Source: Opisthocomus hoazin (lineage: Eukaryota; Chordata; Aves; Opisthocomiformes; Opisthocomidae). From it: a stretch of 64,000 bases of DNA. The notes under the pieces were generated by a model. It ran no database searches. It was given only the letters and a program-made list of their open reading frames with translations, and was not told the origin of the DNA. Positions 31,460 to 62,578 of the stretch are shown here, one piece after another (positions within the stretch are counted from its first letter, which is position 1; every line of letters starts with the position of its first letter). The position numbers were made by a program, and so were the translations under genes. The stretch covers positions 9,486,001 to 9,550,000 of the forward strand of contig NC_134440.1 of assembly GCF_030867145.1 (NCBI RefSeq). The letters run 5' to 3'.

Positions 31460-32305
31460 CAGTGCCTGGCAGCACCGGGGAGCAGATTCTCCTTGAAACC
31501 ACGCTAAGGCACGTGCACAACAAGGAGGTGACTGGGGACAGCCAGCATGGCTTCAGCAAGGGCAAATCGTGCCTGACCAACCTGGCAGCCTTCTATGACA
31601 GGGTTACAGCACTGGTGGACAACGGGCGGGCAACTGACGTCGTCTACCTGGACTCGTGCAAGGCATTCGACACTGTCCCGCATGGTGTCCCTGTCTCTGA
31701 ATCGGAAGGACGTGGATTTGACAGACGGACCACTCGCTGGATAAGGAACTGGCTGGATGGACAAACTCAAAGAGTTGCAGTCAATGGCTCGATGTCCAGG
31801 TGGAGACCAGTGACGAGTGGTGTGCCTCAGGGGTCGGTACTGGGGCCGGTGCAGGTCCAGAGGAGGCCACGCAGATGACCAGAGGGCTGGAGCACCTCTC
31901 CTACAAGGACAGGCCGAGGGAGCTGGGGCTGCTCAGCCTGGAGAAGAGAAGGCTCCGGGGTGACCTTAGAGCAGCTGCCAGTGCCTGGAGGGGCCGACAG
32001 GAAGGATGGAGAGGGGCTTTTCACAGGGGTGTGTAGTGACAGGACGAGGGGGAACGGCTCTAAACTAAAAGAGGGCAGATTGAGATGAGATATTAGGAAG
32101 AAATTCTTCCCCATGAGGGGGGTGAGGCCCTGGCCCAGGCTGCCCAGAGGAGCTGTGGCTGCCCCCTCCCTGGCAGTGCTCAAGGCCAGGTTGGACGGGG
32201 CTGGGAGAACCCTGGGCTGGTGGAAGGGGGCCCTGCCCATGGCAGGGGGCTTGGGACCGGATGATCCTTAAGGTCCCTTCCAACCCTTACCAGTCTATGA
32301 TTCTG
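31460..32305 (+). mobile_element. CR1 LINE, internally deleted reverse-transcriptase fragment
   Basis: The frame from about 31480 encodes CR1 reverse-transcriptase sequence: [48 protein letters not shown] and [12 protein letters not shown]. At about 31850 it jumps straight to the C-terminal region ([18 protein letters not shown]) and then to the CR1 3' end, finishing with TCTATGATTCTG at 32292-32303. The part with the FADD-type catalytic motif is missing, so the copy is dead. It lies in ELAVL1 intron 5, antisense to the gene. Its tail closely matches the copy at 61776-62578. Confidence 0.93.
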
Positions 32306-33979
32306 AGCTGATAGGCACGATCCACTGTGTCCAAAGCAAGTCTTGCTGAGTATTCAGCGATGCAAGCTCTAATCCTGAAATAACAGGGTATTAAATCAAA
32401 CAGCCACATATCAGAGGGCAGCAGCAATCGAAGTAAGGGGCTTCAGTACCTCATTCTTCCAGAACTGTGATGAAATACTACTCTACATGAAATGTTTTCT
32501 TCTGTGGCATTCTGAACACAGACAACTCTCATCCAAATAACAAATGGGCTTAAAAGCTGAAAATCTAAACAATTTCACTGGAGTGAAACAAAACAGATGT
32601 GTGGGACCTGTCTGAATAATGATGTCAGTGACAGGGTTAAACACTCTAGTGTCTTCTCACATGTCCCCTCAATCAAAGAATTACCAAGAAGTAACAATTC
32701 TCCTTCAGGCCTTTTGGACCCAACTCACCGACTCTGCTATCAACAGAAGTATGTCCATTAAAATAAGCGGGAACTGGCTCCAACCCTGAACAAGTCTGAA
32801 AGCAAAACCAGCTGAACTGGGAATATTTTCCACATTTGAAAAAGCATTCTAGCATAAAGCTCTGGTGAACTGTGAAAGCGCAAGAATTCTAGGGACTTTG
32901 GCCAACCTTCTACACTTTAGGAGCTGAACTCCTTAATTTCGCCAGAGTTCAACACCTCAAAATCTGCTATTCTGTTTAAGCAAACAATTCCTATACCCAA
33001 CAGAAACCCTTGCCCCAGATGTTTTGTCTATCCTCCAAACACAATCCCACGCTGCAGCGTCATTCCTTCTGGATGGAAACAGCGCGCGCTCCGGGCCGCG
33101 TCTCAGAGTTAGCAGGCCAACCCAGCACTCCGGCGGGACAAGGCATTAGACCAGTTCCTGATGTGAGCCACCAACACCACAGGAACTACAAAGGATTAAC
33201 AGAACATTAAACCAAGGGTCTGAGCAATATCTGTATGAAATTAATAATTACAAATTAGAGATACTAAAGGCTTAATCCTGGATTTACAGGGATCGGCTGG
33301 AATGAGACAAAATGTAATCAAAATGTCAGTTTAAGTATCCAACCTCCACACAGCAGAGACCACAACTGTCATTTATACAGACTGTGAGCTCTCTGGAAGC
33401 AGCTTATCCTGTCATCATGTTTTGTTCACTACACAAAACAAAGACGACTCAGTCCAAGCTAGGGTTCCTACGCTTTACTACAGCATGAAGAATCGTAACT
33501 CCTTAAGTTCAGCACCCTTTAAGGAAGACTCACCAGAAAAACTTCCAGTTAACACCAAAGGTGGGAAGAAATATCAGCAGGACTGAGGGATGGTGCATGT
33601 GTTGTGCATACGTGTACATACGTACATGCATGCATGTGTGACTGGGGGAAGTTTTACAATAAATGTTAAGGTTATTGCAAGTCTGTGACAAGACATGAAG
33701 AGAGATGGACAGTTCTTGTCTTCAACTCATCTGGTGAGTCTTGTCGCCACAGCATATTCCTAACAGCATGGCTTAACCCAGAATTGCTCTATTACTACTC
33801 TGCCAACCTGTAGCACCTAAAAATCTTCAGCTCTTTCTCCATCAGCAAGCCTGCAACTAGGCACAGAAGTTGCCCAACGTGTGTTGACAAATGAGCACTG
33901 GGCACAGACAATCTGAGTGGACATGGTTACCACAGAAGCAGGAATGGAACAGAAAGAGACGGAACATCATCTTTTATCT
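32306..33979 (-). other. ELAVL1: ELAVL1 intron 5, segment between CR1 copies
   Basis: Unique-looking intronic sequence. It contains an alternating purine-pyrimidine tract at 33604-33641. No exon or other repeat was recognised. Confidence 0.75.
33604..33641. repeat. Alternating purine-pyrimidine tract (GT/AC/GCAT)
   Basis: A run such as CATACGTACATGCATGCATG, of possible Z-forming character, with short palindromes inside it. It lies within ELAVL1 intron 5. Confidence 0.7.
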
Positions 33980-36900
33980 TATCCCCACCCGTGACAACTC
34001 ATGCTTGGGACAGGCACACCAATAACGTTCATGGTACAGTGAAAGAACAATGCACAAACCAAGGTGGAACCGAATAATAACGAGGACGATGGTTCATCCA
34101 GTTTGGAGGTGTTGCCGAGGTTAAGTCGGCCTATGCCTTGTGTCAAAGTTGGTTCCATAAAGAGAGAGAGACAGATCATCACCACAGGAGGCTCCTGAAG
34201 GGAACAGCAGGCCCGTTATGCAGACTGGCCGCACTTCTTAGGGACGCCTGCGGCCTCCCTGGGGCCCAGGCTAAAGACAGGAAAAGAAAACTTCCTACCC
34301 TGGTACAGCCCTCAGATTATTATCCATTATTGATTTTTCAGGTAGGCAGCGAGGAAGTTGCTACAAGAAGTCCAAGGGCAATCAAGAGAGACTTCAGGGC
34401 CTGAGGACAACTGGTCAGGGGATCAGGAGCACAGGCAGTGTTCTGCTCTATCTTTCCAGCTGCAGGGAGTGACAAGGGAAGAAACAGGCAGACCCAGCAG
34501 ATCAATACCTGGCTCCCAGTCTGGTGTCACTGGCAGAATTTTGAGGGTTTTGATCATGGTCGGTCTACGCGACACCAGGCCTGCTGGCAACATGTGGGGT
34601 ACACCTGTCTCACAGGGGGAAAAGCATCTTTGCACAGGAGTTAGCAGGGCTCACTGAAAGAGCTTTACGCTAGATTTGAAGGGGGAAAGGGATAAAACCA
34701 GGCTTGCTAGAGATAAGCCTGTGTGCAGCACGCCAATGTCTGAGGGACAGTGTCCTTCTGGCTGGCTGTCTGTCATTTCAGTGGCAGCAGGGGATGGAGA
34801 GCCATGCAACAGCACAGATGGAAGGGTTATTAATGTGTTAGGAACCACATAAAGCCTGAGAATGGTCATGCACAAATCAGGGCTTCTCCCCCCAGAAAGG
34901 CTGTGGAATCACCAGCCCAACTGAACTGCATCTACGCCAACGCACACAGTATGGGCCCCAGTCAGGAGGAGCTGGAAACCACTGTGCAGCGGGAGAACGA
35001 TGATACAGCTGCATCACAGAAAGATGGTGGGATGACTCACGCAACTGGAGTGCTGCGATGGATGGCTTTAAACTCTTCAGAAGGGATTGGCAAGGAAGGA
35101 GAAGCGGGGAGGTAGCCCTGTATGTCAGCGAGTGTTTTGACCATACAGAACTTGATGATGGTGACAATGGGGTTTAAGGGCAAGAATCAGGGGAAGGCCA
35201 GCAAGGCAGATACCATGGTGGGAGCCTGTTACAGACCACCCAACCAGGATGAAGAGATGGATGAAATATTCTATAAGCAGCTGGGAGAAATCTCACGATT
35301 GCTGGCCCTTGCTCTCATGGGGGACTTCAGCTTACCAGCTGTCTGCTGGAAAAGCAATACAGCAGAGAGGAAACAGTCTCGGAGGTTCCTGGTGTGTGTG
35401 GAAGAGACCTTCCTGACACAGCTGGTGAGGGAGCCAGCGAGCAAAGGCACCCTCTGGACCAGCTGTTCGTGAACAGAGAAGGACTGGTGGGTGATGTGAT
35501 GGCTGTAGGCCATCTTGGGCACAGCAATCACAAAATTGTTTTCAATTGTTGGAAAAGTAAGCAGGGCAGATAGCAGAACTGCCACCTTGGACTTCCAGGG
35601 GACAGACTTTGGCCTGTTTAGAAGACTGCTTGGCAGAGTCCCTTGGGAGGCAGTCCTGAAGGGCAAAAGAGCCCAGGAAGGCTGGACATTCGTCAAGAAG
35701 GAAATCTTAAAAGGCACAGGAACAGGCCACTCCTATGTGCTGAAACTGAAGTTGGCAGGGAAGACGCCCAGCCTGGCTGAACAGAGAGCTTTGGTTGGAA
35801 CTCAGCGGAAAAGAAAAAAGAGAGAGCGCATTTATGACCTTTGGAAGAAGCGCAGGCAGCTCAGGAGGATTACAAGGATATCATGAGGTTGTGCAGGGTG
35901 AAAATTAGAAGGGCAAAAGCCCAACTAGAACTTAATCTGGCTACTGCTGTAAAAAGTGTTTCTGTAAATACACCGGCAACAAAAGGAGGGCTAAGAAGAA
36001 TCTCCATCCTTTGCTGGATACGGGGGACCAAGGCTGAGGTACTTAATGTTTTCCTTGCCTCAGTCTCTAATAGTAAGATCAGTCGTTCTCGGACTACCCA
36101 GCCCCCTGAGCTGGGAGACAGGGGACAGAATGAAGCCCCCATAGTCCAAGAGGAAATGGTTAGCAACCTGCTCCACCACTTAGACACACACAAGTCTACA
36201 GGGTTGGATGGGATCCACCCACCAGTACCAAGGCAGCTGGTGGAGGAGCTGGCCAAGCCACTCTCCATCATTTATCATCAGTTCTAGTTAACAGAGGAGG
36301 TCCCAGACAACCGAAGGCTTGCCAGTGTGATGCCCATCTACATGAAGGGCTGGAAGGAAGATGCAGGGAACTACAGGCCTGTCAGTCTGACCTTGGTGCC
36401 AGGGAAGGTTATGGAGCAGATCATCTTGAGTGCCACCACATGGCATGTACAGGACAACCAGGTCCTGCTTGACTAAACCGATCTCCTTTGATGACAACGT
36501 GACCCGCTTAGTGGATGAGGGGAAGACAGTGGATGTTATCTACCTGGACTTTAGTAAAGCCTTTGGCACCATCTCCCACTGTCCTGGAGAAACTGGCTGC
36601 TCATGGCTTGGGACCGGTGTGCTCTTTGCTGGGTAAAAAGCTGGCTGGATGACCAGGCCCAAAGAGTTGGGGTGAATGGAGTTAACTGCAGTCGGCGGTC
36701 AGTCACAAGTGGTGTTCCCCAGGGCACAGTACTGGGGTCAGGTCTGTTTAATGCCTTTATCAACGATCTGGACAAGGGGATCAAGCACTCCCTCAGTCAG
36801 TCCACAGATGACACTAAGTTGGGTAGGAGTATTGACCTGCTCGAGGGAGGAAGGCTCTGCAGAGGGATCTGGACAGGCTGGATCAATGGGCCGAGGCCAA

Positions 36901-37652
36901 CTGTGTGAGGTTCAACAAGGCCGAGTGCTGGGTCCTGCCCTTGGGTGACAACAACCCCATGCAACCCTACAGGCTTAGGGCAGAGAGGCTGGAAAGCTGC
37001 CTGGTGGAAAAGGTCCTGGGGGTGCTGGTTGAGAGCCGGCTGCCCATGAGCCAGCAGTGTGCCCGGGTGGCCAAGAAGGCCAATGGCATCCTGGCTTGGA
37101 TCAGGGATGGTGTGGCCAGCAGGACCAGGGCAGGGATCCTGCCCCTGTGCTGGGCACTGGTGAGGCTGCACCTCGAGTGCTGTGCTCAGCTTTGGGCCCC
37201 TCACCACAAGCAGGACATGGAGGGGCTGGAGCGTGTCCAGAGAAAGGCAGCGAGGCTGGTGAAGGGGTTAGAGGAGCGGCTGAGGAACTGGGGTGGTTTA
37301 GTCTGGAGAAGAGGAGCCTGAGGGGAGACCTGCAAGGAGGCTGTAGTGAGGTGGGGGCCAGCCTCTTGTCCCAATCAAAAAGTGACACGACAAGAGGAAA
37401 CACCCTCAAGTTACGCCAAGGGAGGTTTAGACTGGATATTACGAAAAATTTCTTCACATCAAGGGTTGCCAAGCATTGGAACAGGCTGCCCAGGGCACTG
37501 GTGGAGTCACCATCCCTGGAGGTATTTAAAAGTCATGTAGACCTGGCACTTAGGGGCATGGTTTAGTGCTGGACTTGGCAGGGTTAGGTTAACAGCTGGA
37601 CTTGACGATCTTGAAGCTCTTTTCCAACCCAAATGATTCTATGAATATGATT
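33980..37652 (+). mobile_element. CR1 LINE, nearly complete but degraded (ORF1 esterase region, ORF2 endonuclease and RT, 3' end)
   Basis: The left part (about 34100-34680) matches the CR1 ORF1 esterase-like region (LCQSWFHKE, KLPTLVQPSDYYPLLIFQVG, NRQTQQINTW). Its GDS-type active-site segment near 34185 is altered and out of frame. ORF2 follows: the endonuclease piece (ACYRPPNQDEEMDE, MGDFSLPAVCW at about 35220-35350), then the RT ([46 protein letters not shown]), the C-terminal domain ([32 protein letters not shown]) and the 3' end with ATGATTCTATGA at about 37635. Many frameshifts and stops split ORF2 into at least eight frames. It is antisense in ELAVL1 intron 5. Its exact left end is uncertain. 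Confidence 0.95.
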
Positions 37653-49084
<11,432 letters not shown>

Positions 49085-49425
49085 GAGAACTTCAATATCT
49101 CAAGGGTGGGTGTCAGGAGGACGGGGCCAGACTCTGTTCAGTGGTGCCCAGCGACAGGACAAGGGCCAACGGGCACCAACTGAAGCAGAGGAAGCTCCAG
49201 CTGAACCCGAGGAAGAACTTCTTCCCTCTGAGGGTGACGGAGCCCTGGCCCAGGCTGCCCAGGGAGGCTGTGGAGTCTCCTTCTCTGGAGATATTCCAGC
49301 CCCGCCTGGACACGGTGCTGTGCAGCTGCTCTGGGTGACCCTGCTTGGGCAGGGGGTTGGGCTGGGGGATCCCCAGAGGGCCCTGCCAGCCCCTGCCATG
49401 CTGGGATTCTGTGAAGTCCGTGGGA
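49085..49425 (+). mobile_element. CR1 LINE 3' fragment (older subfamily)
   Basis: The segment reads TTCAATATCTCAAGGGTGGG, then the ggaggacggggccagactctg and gtggtgcccagcgacaggac blocks, cctctgagggtgacggagcc, aggctgcccagggaggctgtgg and a terminal GGGATTCTGTGAAG. This is the CR1 3' end of the subfamily with GATATTCCAG..CCTGGACACGGTGCTG. It is dead, intronic in ELAVL1 intron 2 and antisense to the gene. Confidence 0.92.
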
Positions 49426-49499
49426 CGAGACACTCTCTTTCTAAGGTGCTGAGACACCAGGCTCATGTCCTGGGCAAAACTGCTGTCATCTTCGAATTG

Positions 49500-50240
49500 T
49501 TGTGAAAATTGGAAGTGGTCCCCAACAACTGCAGAAAGGCAAATGCCACATCTGTCTTCAAAAAGAGACCAAGAAAAACCCCCCAAACCCACACACACTC
49601 CGCGTGTACGCCTGCAACAAGCAGAGCTTTGCAGGGAACTATCCTGGGACCTGCTGTCTAACTTTCTACCCATGATCTGGAGGAGGTGATGGAAGTGCGA
49701 TCTCACCAAGACTGGGGATGACACCAGGCTGGGAGGAACCTGTCAACACACTGGAGGGCAGGACTGCCACCCAGAGGGACCCAAACACGCTGGAGGAATG
49801 GCCCTACAGGCACCCTACGAACAAAGTCCTGATAGTGGGAGGGAAGAAACCCCAGCAACACCACAGGCTGGGCTGGAGAGCAGCTCTGGGGAAAAGGAGC
49901 TGGCAGTCAGCGGATGGAGCAAGGCGAGCGTGAGCAGGACGACAGAGCAGGTTAACAGCATCCCGCACCGTGCTGACAGAAGTACATCCAGGAGACAGAA
50001 GGAACAGATCATCCCCCTTTACTAAGCCCTCGCCAGACAACACACAGAACACCGCATCCGATTTTGAATGTCCCCCAAAACGGGAAAGACGTTGCTAAAC
50101 TGGAGTGAGCTCAGCGAAGGGCCACCAGGATGCTCAGGGGACTGGAGAGCGTGGAGGTTTACAAGACCAGATGGGATAAAGTCCCGAGTAACCTGGCCTG
50201 CCCTCAGAGCCGATGCTGCTCTGAGCGGGAGGCCAGACCA
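49500..50240 (+). mobile_element. CR1 LINE ORF2 fragment, degraded
   Basis: CR1 ORF2 sequence can be followed in pieces: the ATCTGTCTTCAAAAAGAG block, ATGATCTGGAGGAGGTGATGG, GATGACACCAGGCTGGGAGG, gcagtgccacccagagggac-type sequence, GTGGGAGGGAAGAAACCCC and GGGCCACCAGGATGCTCAGG. Several internal deletions are present. It lies downstream of a CR1 3' end (49085-49425), so these are two insertions, or one rearranged element. Confidence 0.8.
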
Positions 50241-50672
50241 GTGCCCTTAAACCTGTACCCTCCTACCATCCCAAGCACAGCAGTTACCGGGAAGAAAATT
50301 AACTCTGTCCCAGCCGAAACCAGGACAAGTTCCGAAGTCTGGAATTACCAAAACTGCTACATGGCTAGCAATACAGACTGCCAGTTTTCAGTGGCCTCGT
50401 TATTCTGTCACACGTTTTTGGAAGCACTCACTCTCGCAGTCTATTTTTAATTGAGTGTTAACTCGTTTCTGTAGGTTTCCACTAGTTTTCTTCTGTCATT
50501 TTTTGTCCACTGGTCTCAGGAGATAGTGCTGGTTTCTAGCTCCTCCTTACATCCTTCAGCCTAATGTTAGATCTGCTCCACATCGTAACTGTTAACCACT
50601 TTTTCACTTTAATATTGTAAATGACAACTTCAGAACCTGACGTGTTCTACATGCACTGCTTGGCTCGACTTT
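50241..50672 (-). other. ELAVL1: ELAVL1 intron 2, spacer between CR1 copies
   Basis: Intronic. A short stretch at about 50287-50330 (GAAAATTAACTCTGTCCCAG) resembles a phrase I associate with dispersed avian repeats, but I cannot name the family. Confidence 0.4.
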
Positions 50673-51145
50673 GAATCACAGAATCATAGGTCGGAAAAGA
50701 CCTCCAAGATCATCAAGTCCAGCCCTCACCCCAACACCCCCATGCCTGCTAAACCATGTCCTGAAGTGCAGTATCTACACATTTTTTGAACACCTCCAGG
50801 GATGGGGACTCCCCCACTGCCCTGGACAGCCTGGTCCAATGCCTGACCACTATTTCAGTGAAGAAATTTTTCCTAATATCCAATCTAAACCTCCCCTGAT
50901 GCAACTTGAAGCCATTGCCTCTCGTCCTGTCACTGGTTCTTGGCCACCCGGACACACTGCTGGCTCATGGGCAGCCGGCTCTCCACCAGCACCCCCAGGG
51001 CCTTTTCTGCCGGGCAGCTCTCCGGCCTCTCTGCCCCAAGGCTGGAGCGTTGCGTGGGGTTGTGGTGACCCAGGTGCAGGACCCAGCACTCGGCCTTGTT
51101 GAACCTCACACAGCTGGCCTCGGCCCATCGATCCAGTCTGTTTGG
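50673..51145 (-). mobile_element. CR1 LINE 3' fragment
   Basis: On the - strand this is the CR1 ORF2 C-terminus ([46 protein letters not shown], [20 protein letters not shown]) and then the 3' end near 50673 (ATCACAGAATCATAGG on the + strand). It is truncated at the 5' side. It lies in ELAVL1 intron 2 in the same orientation as the gene. Confidence 0.94.
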
Positions 51146-53439
51146 AGACAAGCAGTTGCTTTTTGTTACCCTCTTTGCAGTTTCTGTTTGCATACCACAA
51201 AGTCTCCTTACAAAAACGGAAAAGAAAGCAGCTTCTTCAAGGACTTTTGTCAAAATATATTTTTGGATGTGAACAAACATCCCAAGTATTTAACCACCGA
51301 TCTTCAAAACTAACCGTAGAAAGGCATGATTTTCCATTTCAAGTTTATGCTGATCAAACCCTACCATCACAACACAGAAGTGATTCTATTTATTACTAGT
51401 CTAACACACAGCTCACAGAATATTTTTGAAAATACAGGGAACACCCTCTACACTCCTTCCTTCGCTAAACAAAGATGAGGCATCTCAGCCCCTCTGAAAA
51501 CACAGGGATCTGAAGCCGAAAGCCATAGCACAAACCAAAGCTCTTCTCCTGACCCAAGCCACCAGTCGCCCTTCCTCAGCATCATCCTCGCCGCGGGCTT
51601 TGCCAGTGACGCCGAGAAGCTGCTTTGCTGCTCTGAAACACACCCGTTCCTTCCCCCTTACACCATGGTGACCACAGCAAGCCCCAGTAAACTAGAAAAC
51701 GTGCTGCTTGGCACAGAACCAGGTAGGCCTAGTACAGGGCCCGAATCCTAAAAATCACTTTCACTTTGTCTCCCTCAAATGCTACAGTATTTTATACAGA
51801 TTTTAGAAAACAGAAGCAAGATTTTTCTTTTTTTTTGTCTGAATAACTTCTTGAAGCTGTAATTATTCATTCCAAATCATTTTTTTACAGTTCTGCTGTA
51901 CGACACTACACCAAGAATCACTGCACCATGCTCCACTTACACTTTAACCATACCCTCCAGAGTATAAACCGAAAAGTTCAGGTTTCTATTTAAGCATTTC
52001 CATGATATTTGTCCTTTAACTGCGTCTATGGTCAGTGTCTGTCCAACATCCACAGTCACTGAATTCAGCTTTATTACAGTTTCTGTGACCAAGACACAGA
52101 TTGCTATCTGAGCTAATTCCTGCTTCTGCTTAAGACTTCAAACCAGCATGTCTTACTGAGAAGACTTTTGATGGCAACAGAAAGGAACTAGAAAGGAAAC
52201 AAAGAAAATAATATCTAGTTTTACCGATGATGATTTCCAAATGCAGAATGTGTCCCCACTCCTCCATTTGGCTTTATAAAGCAGGACACAAGCCACTCTG
52301 TTCCATGGCCAAAGGATGAAGACTCTCCTTTACTGAAGTTTTAAGGGCATAATCACATTTAACAGGTTTGAAAAGCCTGACTGTAAAACAACTCAGGAAA
52401 ACACTACGAATCACAAATAAAGCGGCCTCTCCTCCATTCACAAAATAAACAGCATTTGCCTTGAGACGAAGACGACTACAAGCAATTCAAACAGAGTACT
52501 TCAGAAAAAATGTCAAAAGGGACAAAGCTAACCTGGTATAAGCATGTTCTTTACCCTGGCTCAGAGACAGCTTCCAAGGATCTCACTATCTCCACAATAC
52601 TTTTACTGTGTATGGTAGATTTTTTTAGAGTGACAGCTTTAAATCCTGAAAACAAAAGGTTTACTATTTTTAGTAATTCATTTCATTTAATGAAGCCCTT
52701 TCGCACACTTCTAATTTCTACATGTTTTCTTTATATTTTTTCCTTTCTCTCATTTCCAGAACATTTTTCTACTGAGATTTCATTTAAGTTGCTCCAGGGC
52801 TCTTTTTCCAGACGAACTACCAGCATCCTAGATGCTGTGAAGCGAAAAGGATTTGTGAAGTGCACACAGAAAACACCAGGCCCAAAATTGCCCATGAATA
52901 CCACAGGCTGATTTCTTGAGGAAGGCTTTGGGAGGAAAATGCCTTGCCCACTTGCTGTAAGACCTCATTTCTTTAAACTTTCGGACAGATTTTGTTAATC
53001 TGTGGTTGAAACAGAAATCTGACTACTCAAGATGCTGAGGGCTGAAAAATCCACTCCCCCCACCCCCTCAGGAAGACACTTCAAGCTTTCAAATAACAAC
53101 ACTTTTTTGGCTGCAAACATTACAATGCAAAACCTCAGCAAGTGTTCCGAGGCAACACAATCATAGGTTCAGCTGAACTGCATCATTATTCTGCAGAAAC
53201 ATCCCGCTTCTCCCTCGGAAGAGAATGAAAGTATTCTAACAACACGGGGAACAATAACTCCCACCACAAACATGCTGAGAAATTCAATTAGAGTACAGCT
53301 GAGGATTTTGCTACATGGCTCATTTTTAGGGCTTGAGGGGGGAAAAAGCAGTCAGATAAAGCGAAGATGTCAGCTTTTGTAAAGCAGAGTACTTCATGCA
53401 ACGGCTAGTACAACTGTGCTGGCCTTTTCGACTTTATGT
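51146..53439 (-). other. ELAVL1: ELAVL1 intron 2, middle part
   Basis: AT-rich intronic sequence. No exon or repeat was recognised. Confidence 0.7.
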
Positions 53440-53840
53440 GCCTATGTATCATGAGGAGGGACACGAGGCGTGAACACATTTAACCCTCTTAATGCCTCCA
53501 GATCGAGCGGAAGGATCCCCACAACCCCGGAACAGCAGGAAGTCATCCTCCGCTGTGCCAGCCCTGCCCTGAAGCTTCCAGAGGACACTGCCGAGGTCCC
53601 TCCGATGGGCAGCACACCCACCTGCTGTACCAGCCGCTCCTCCCAGCCCGCTATCAGCTGCCAACACGCTGAGGGTGCAACCTGCCCCATCATCCACGTC
53701 ATCAACGCAAATTTTAAACAGAAATGGCCCTGATATTGAACCTTTGGGTACTTCACTAGTGACTGGCCTTCACCTGGACTTTGTGCTGCTGGTCACCAAC
53801 CTCTGAGCTTAGTTTTCAACCCAGCCGTGGGTCTTTCACT
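53440..53840 (-). mobile_element. Very old, decayed CR1-like RT fragment
   Basis: The - strand frames read like a decayed CR1 reverse transcriptase. A degraded version of the GVPQGSILGP region is followed by LKFALMTWMMGQ/DDGAGCTLSVLAAD, where a normal copy has INDLD..CTLSKFADD, and then GGCAAHRRDLGS. The + strand phrase CTTCACTAGTGACTGGCC is the antisense of the CR1 SGVPQ region. The boundaries are soft. Confidence 0.6.
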
Positions 53841-61775
<7,935 letters not shown>

Positions 61776-62578
61776 ACCGAATCATAGAATGGTTTGGGTT
61801 GGAAGGGACCTTAAAGATCATCCAGTTCCAACCCCCCTGCCATCAGCAGGGACTCCTTCCACCAGCCCAGGGTGCTCCCAGCCCCGTCCAACCTGGCCTT
61901 GAGCACTGCCAGGGAGGGGGCAGCCACAGCTCCTCTGGGCAGCCTGGGCCAGGGCCTCACCACCCTCATGGGGAAGAATTTCTTCCTAATATCTCATCTC
62001 AATCTGCCCTCTTTTAGTTTAGAGCCGTTCCCCCTCGTCCTGTCACTACACACCCCTGTGAAAAGCCCCTCTCCATCCTTCCTGTCGGCCCCTCCAGGCA
62101 CTGGCAGCTGCTCTGAGGTCACCCCGGAGCCTTCTCTTCTCCAGGCTGAGCAGCCCCAGCTCCCTCAGCCTGTCCTTGTAGGAGAGGTGCTCCAGCCCTC
62201 GGATCATCTGCGTGGCCTCCTCTGGACCTGCTCCAACACCTCCATGTCCTTCTTGTGTTGAGGGCTCCAGAGCTGGACGCAGGACTCCAGGTGGGGTCTC
62301 ATGAGAGCAGGGTAAAGGGGCAGAATCCCCTCCCTCGCCCGCTGCCCACGCTGCTGGGGATGCAGCCCAGGGGACGCTCGGCTTTCTGGGCTGCCAGCGC
62401 ACATTGCCGGGTCGTGTTGAGCTTCTCATCCACCAGTACCCCCAAGTCCTTCTCCTCAGGGCTGCTCTCGAGCCACTCTCCACCCAGGCTGTACACATGC
62501 AGGACCCTGCACTTGGCCTTGTTGAACTTCATGCGGTTCACACAGGCCCACCTCTGCAGCCTGTCCAGGTCCTGCTTC
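61776..62578 (-). mobile_element. CR1 LINE 3' fragment (about 0.8 kb)
   Basis: The 3' end lies at the left (GAATCATAGAATGGTTTGGG). The - strand encodes the CR1 ORF2 C-terminus in order: [74 protein letters not shown] sequence, [20 protein letters not shown] and then the 3'UTR. It is 5'-truncated. It lies in ELAVL1 intron 1 in the gene's orientation. It belongs to the same subfamily as the tail of the copy at 31460-32305. Confidence 0.95.

Noticed and set aside
31462..31878. 138-codon frame with intact reverse-transcriptase motifs
   Set aside because: Not a host gene: it is part of a CR1 LINE, and the RT is cut off before its catalytic FADD region.
49113..49724. 203-codon - strand open frame
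   Set aside because: It is the antisense of the CR1 3' end and neighbouring CR1 ORF2 sequence, not a gene.
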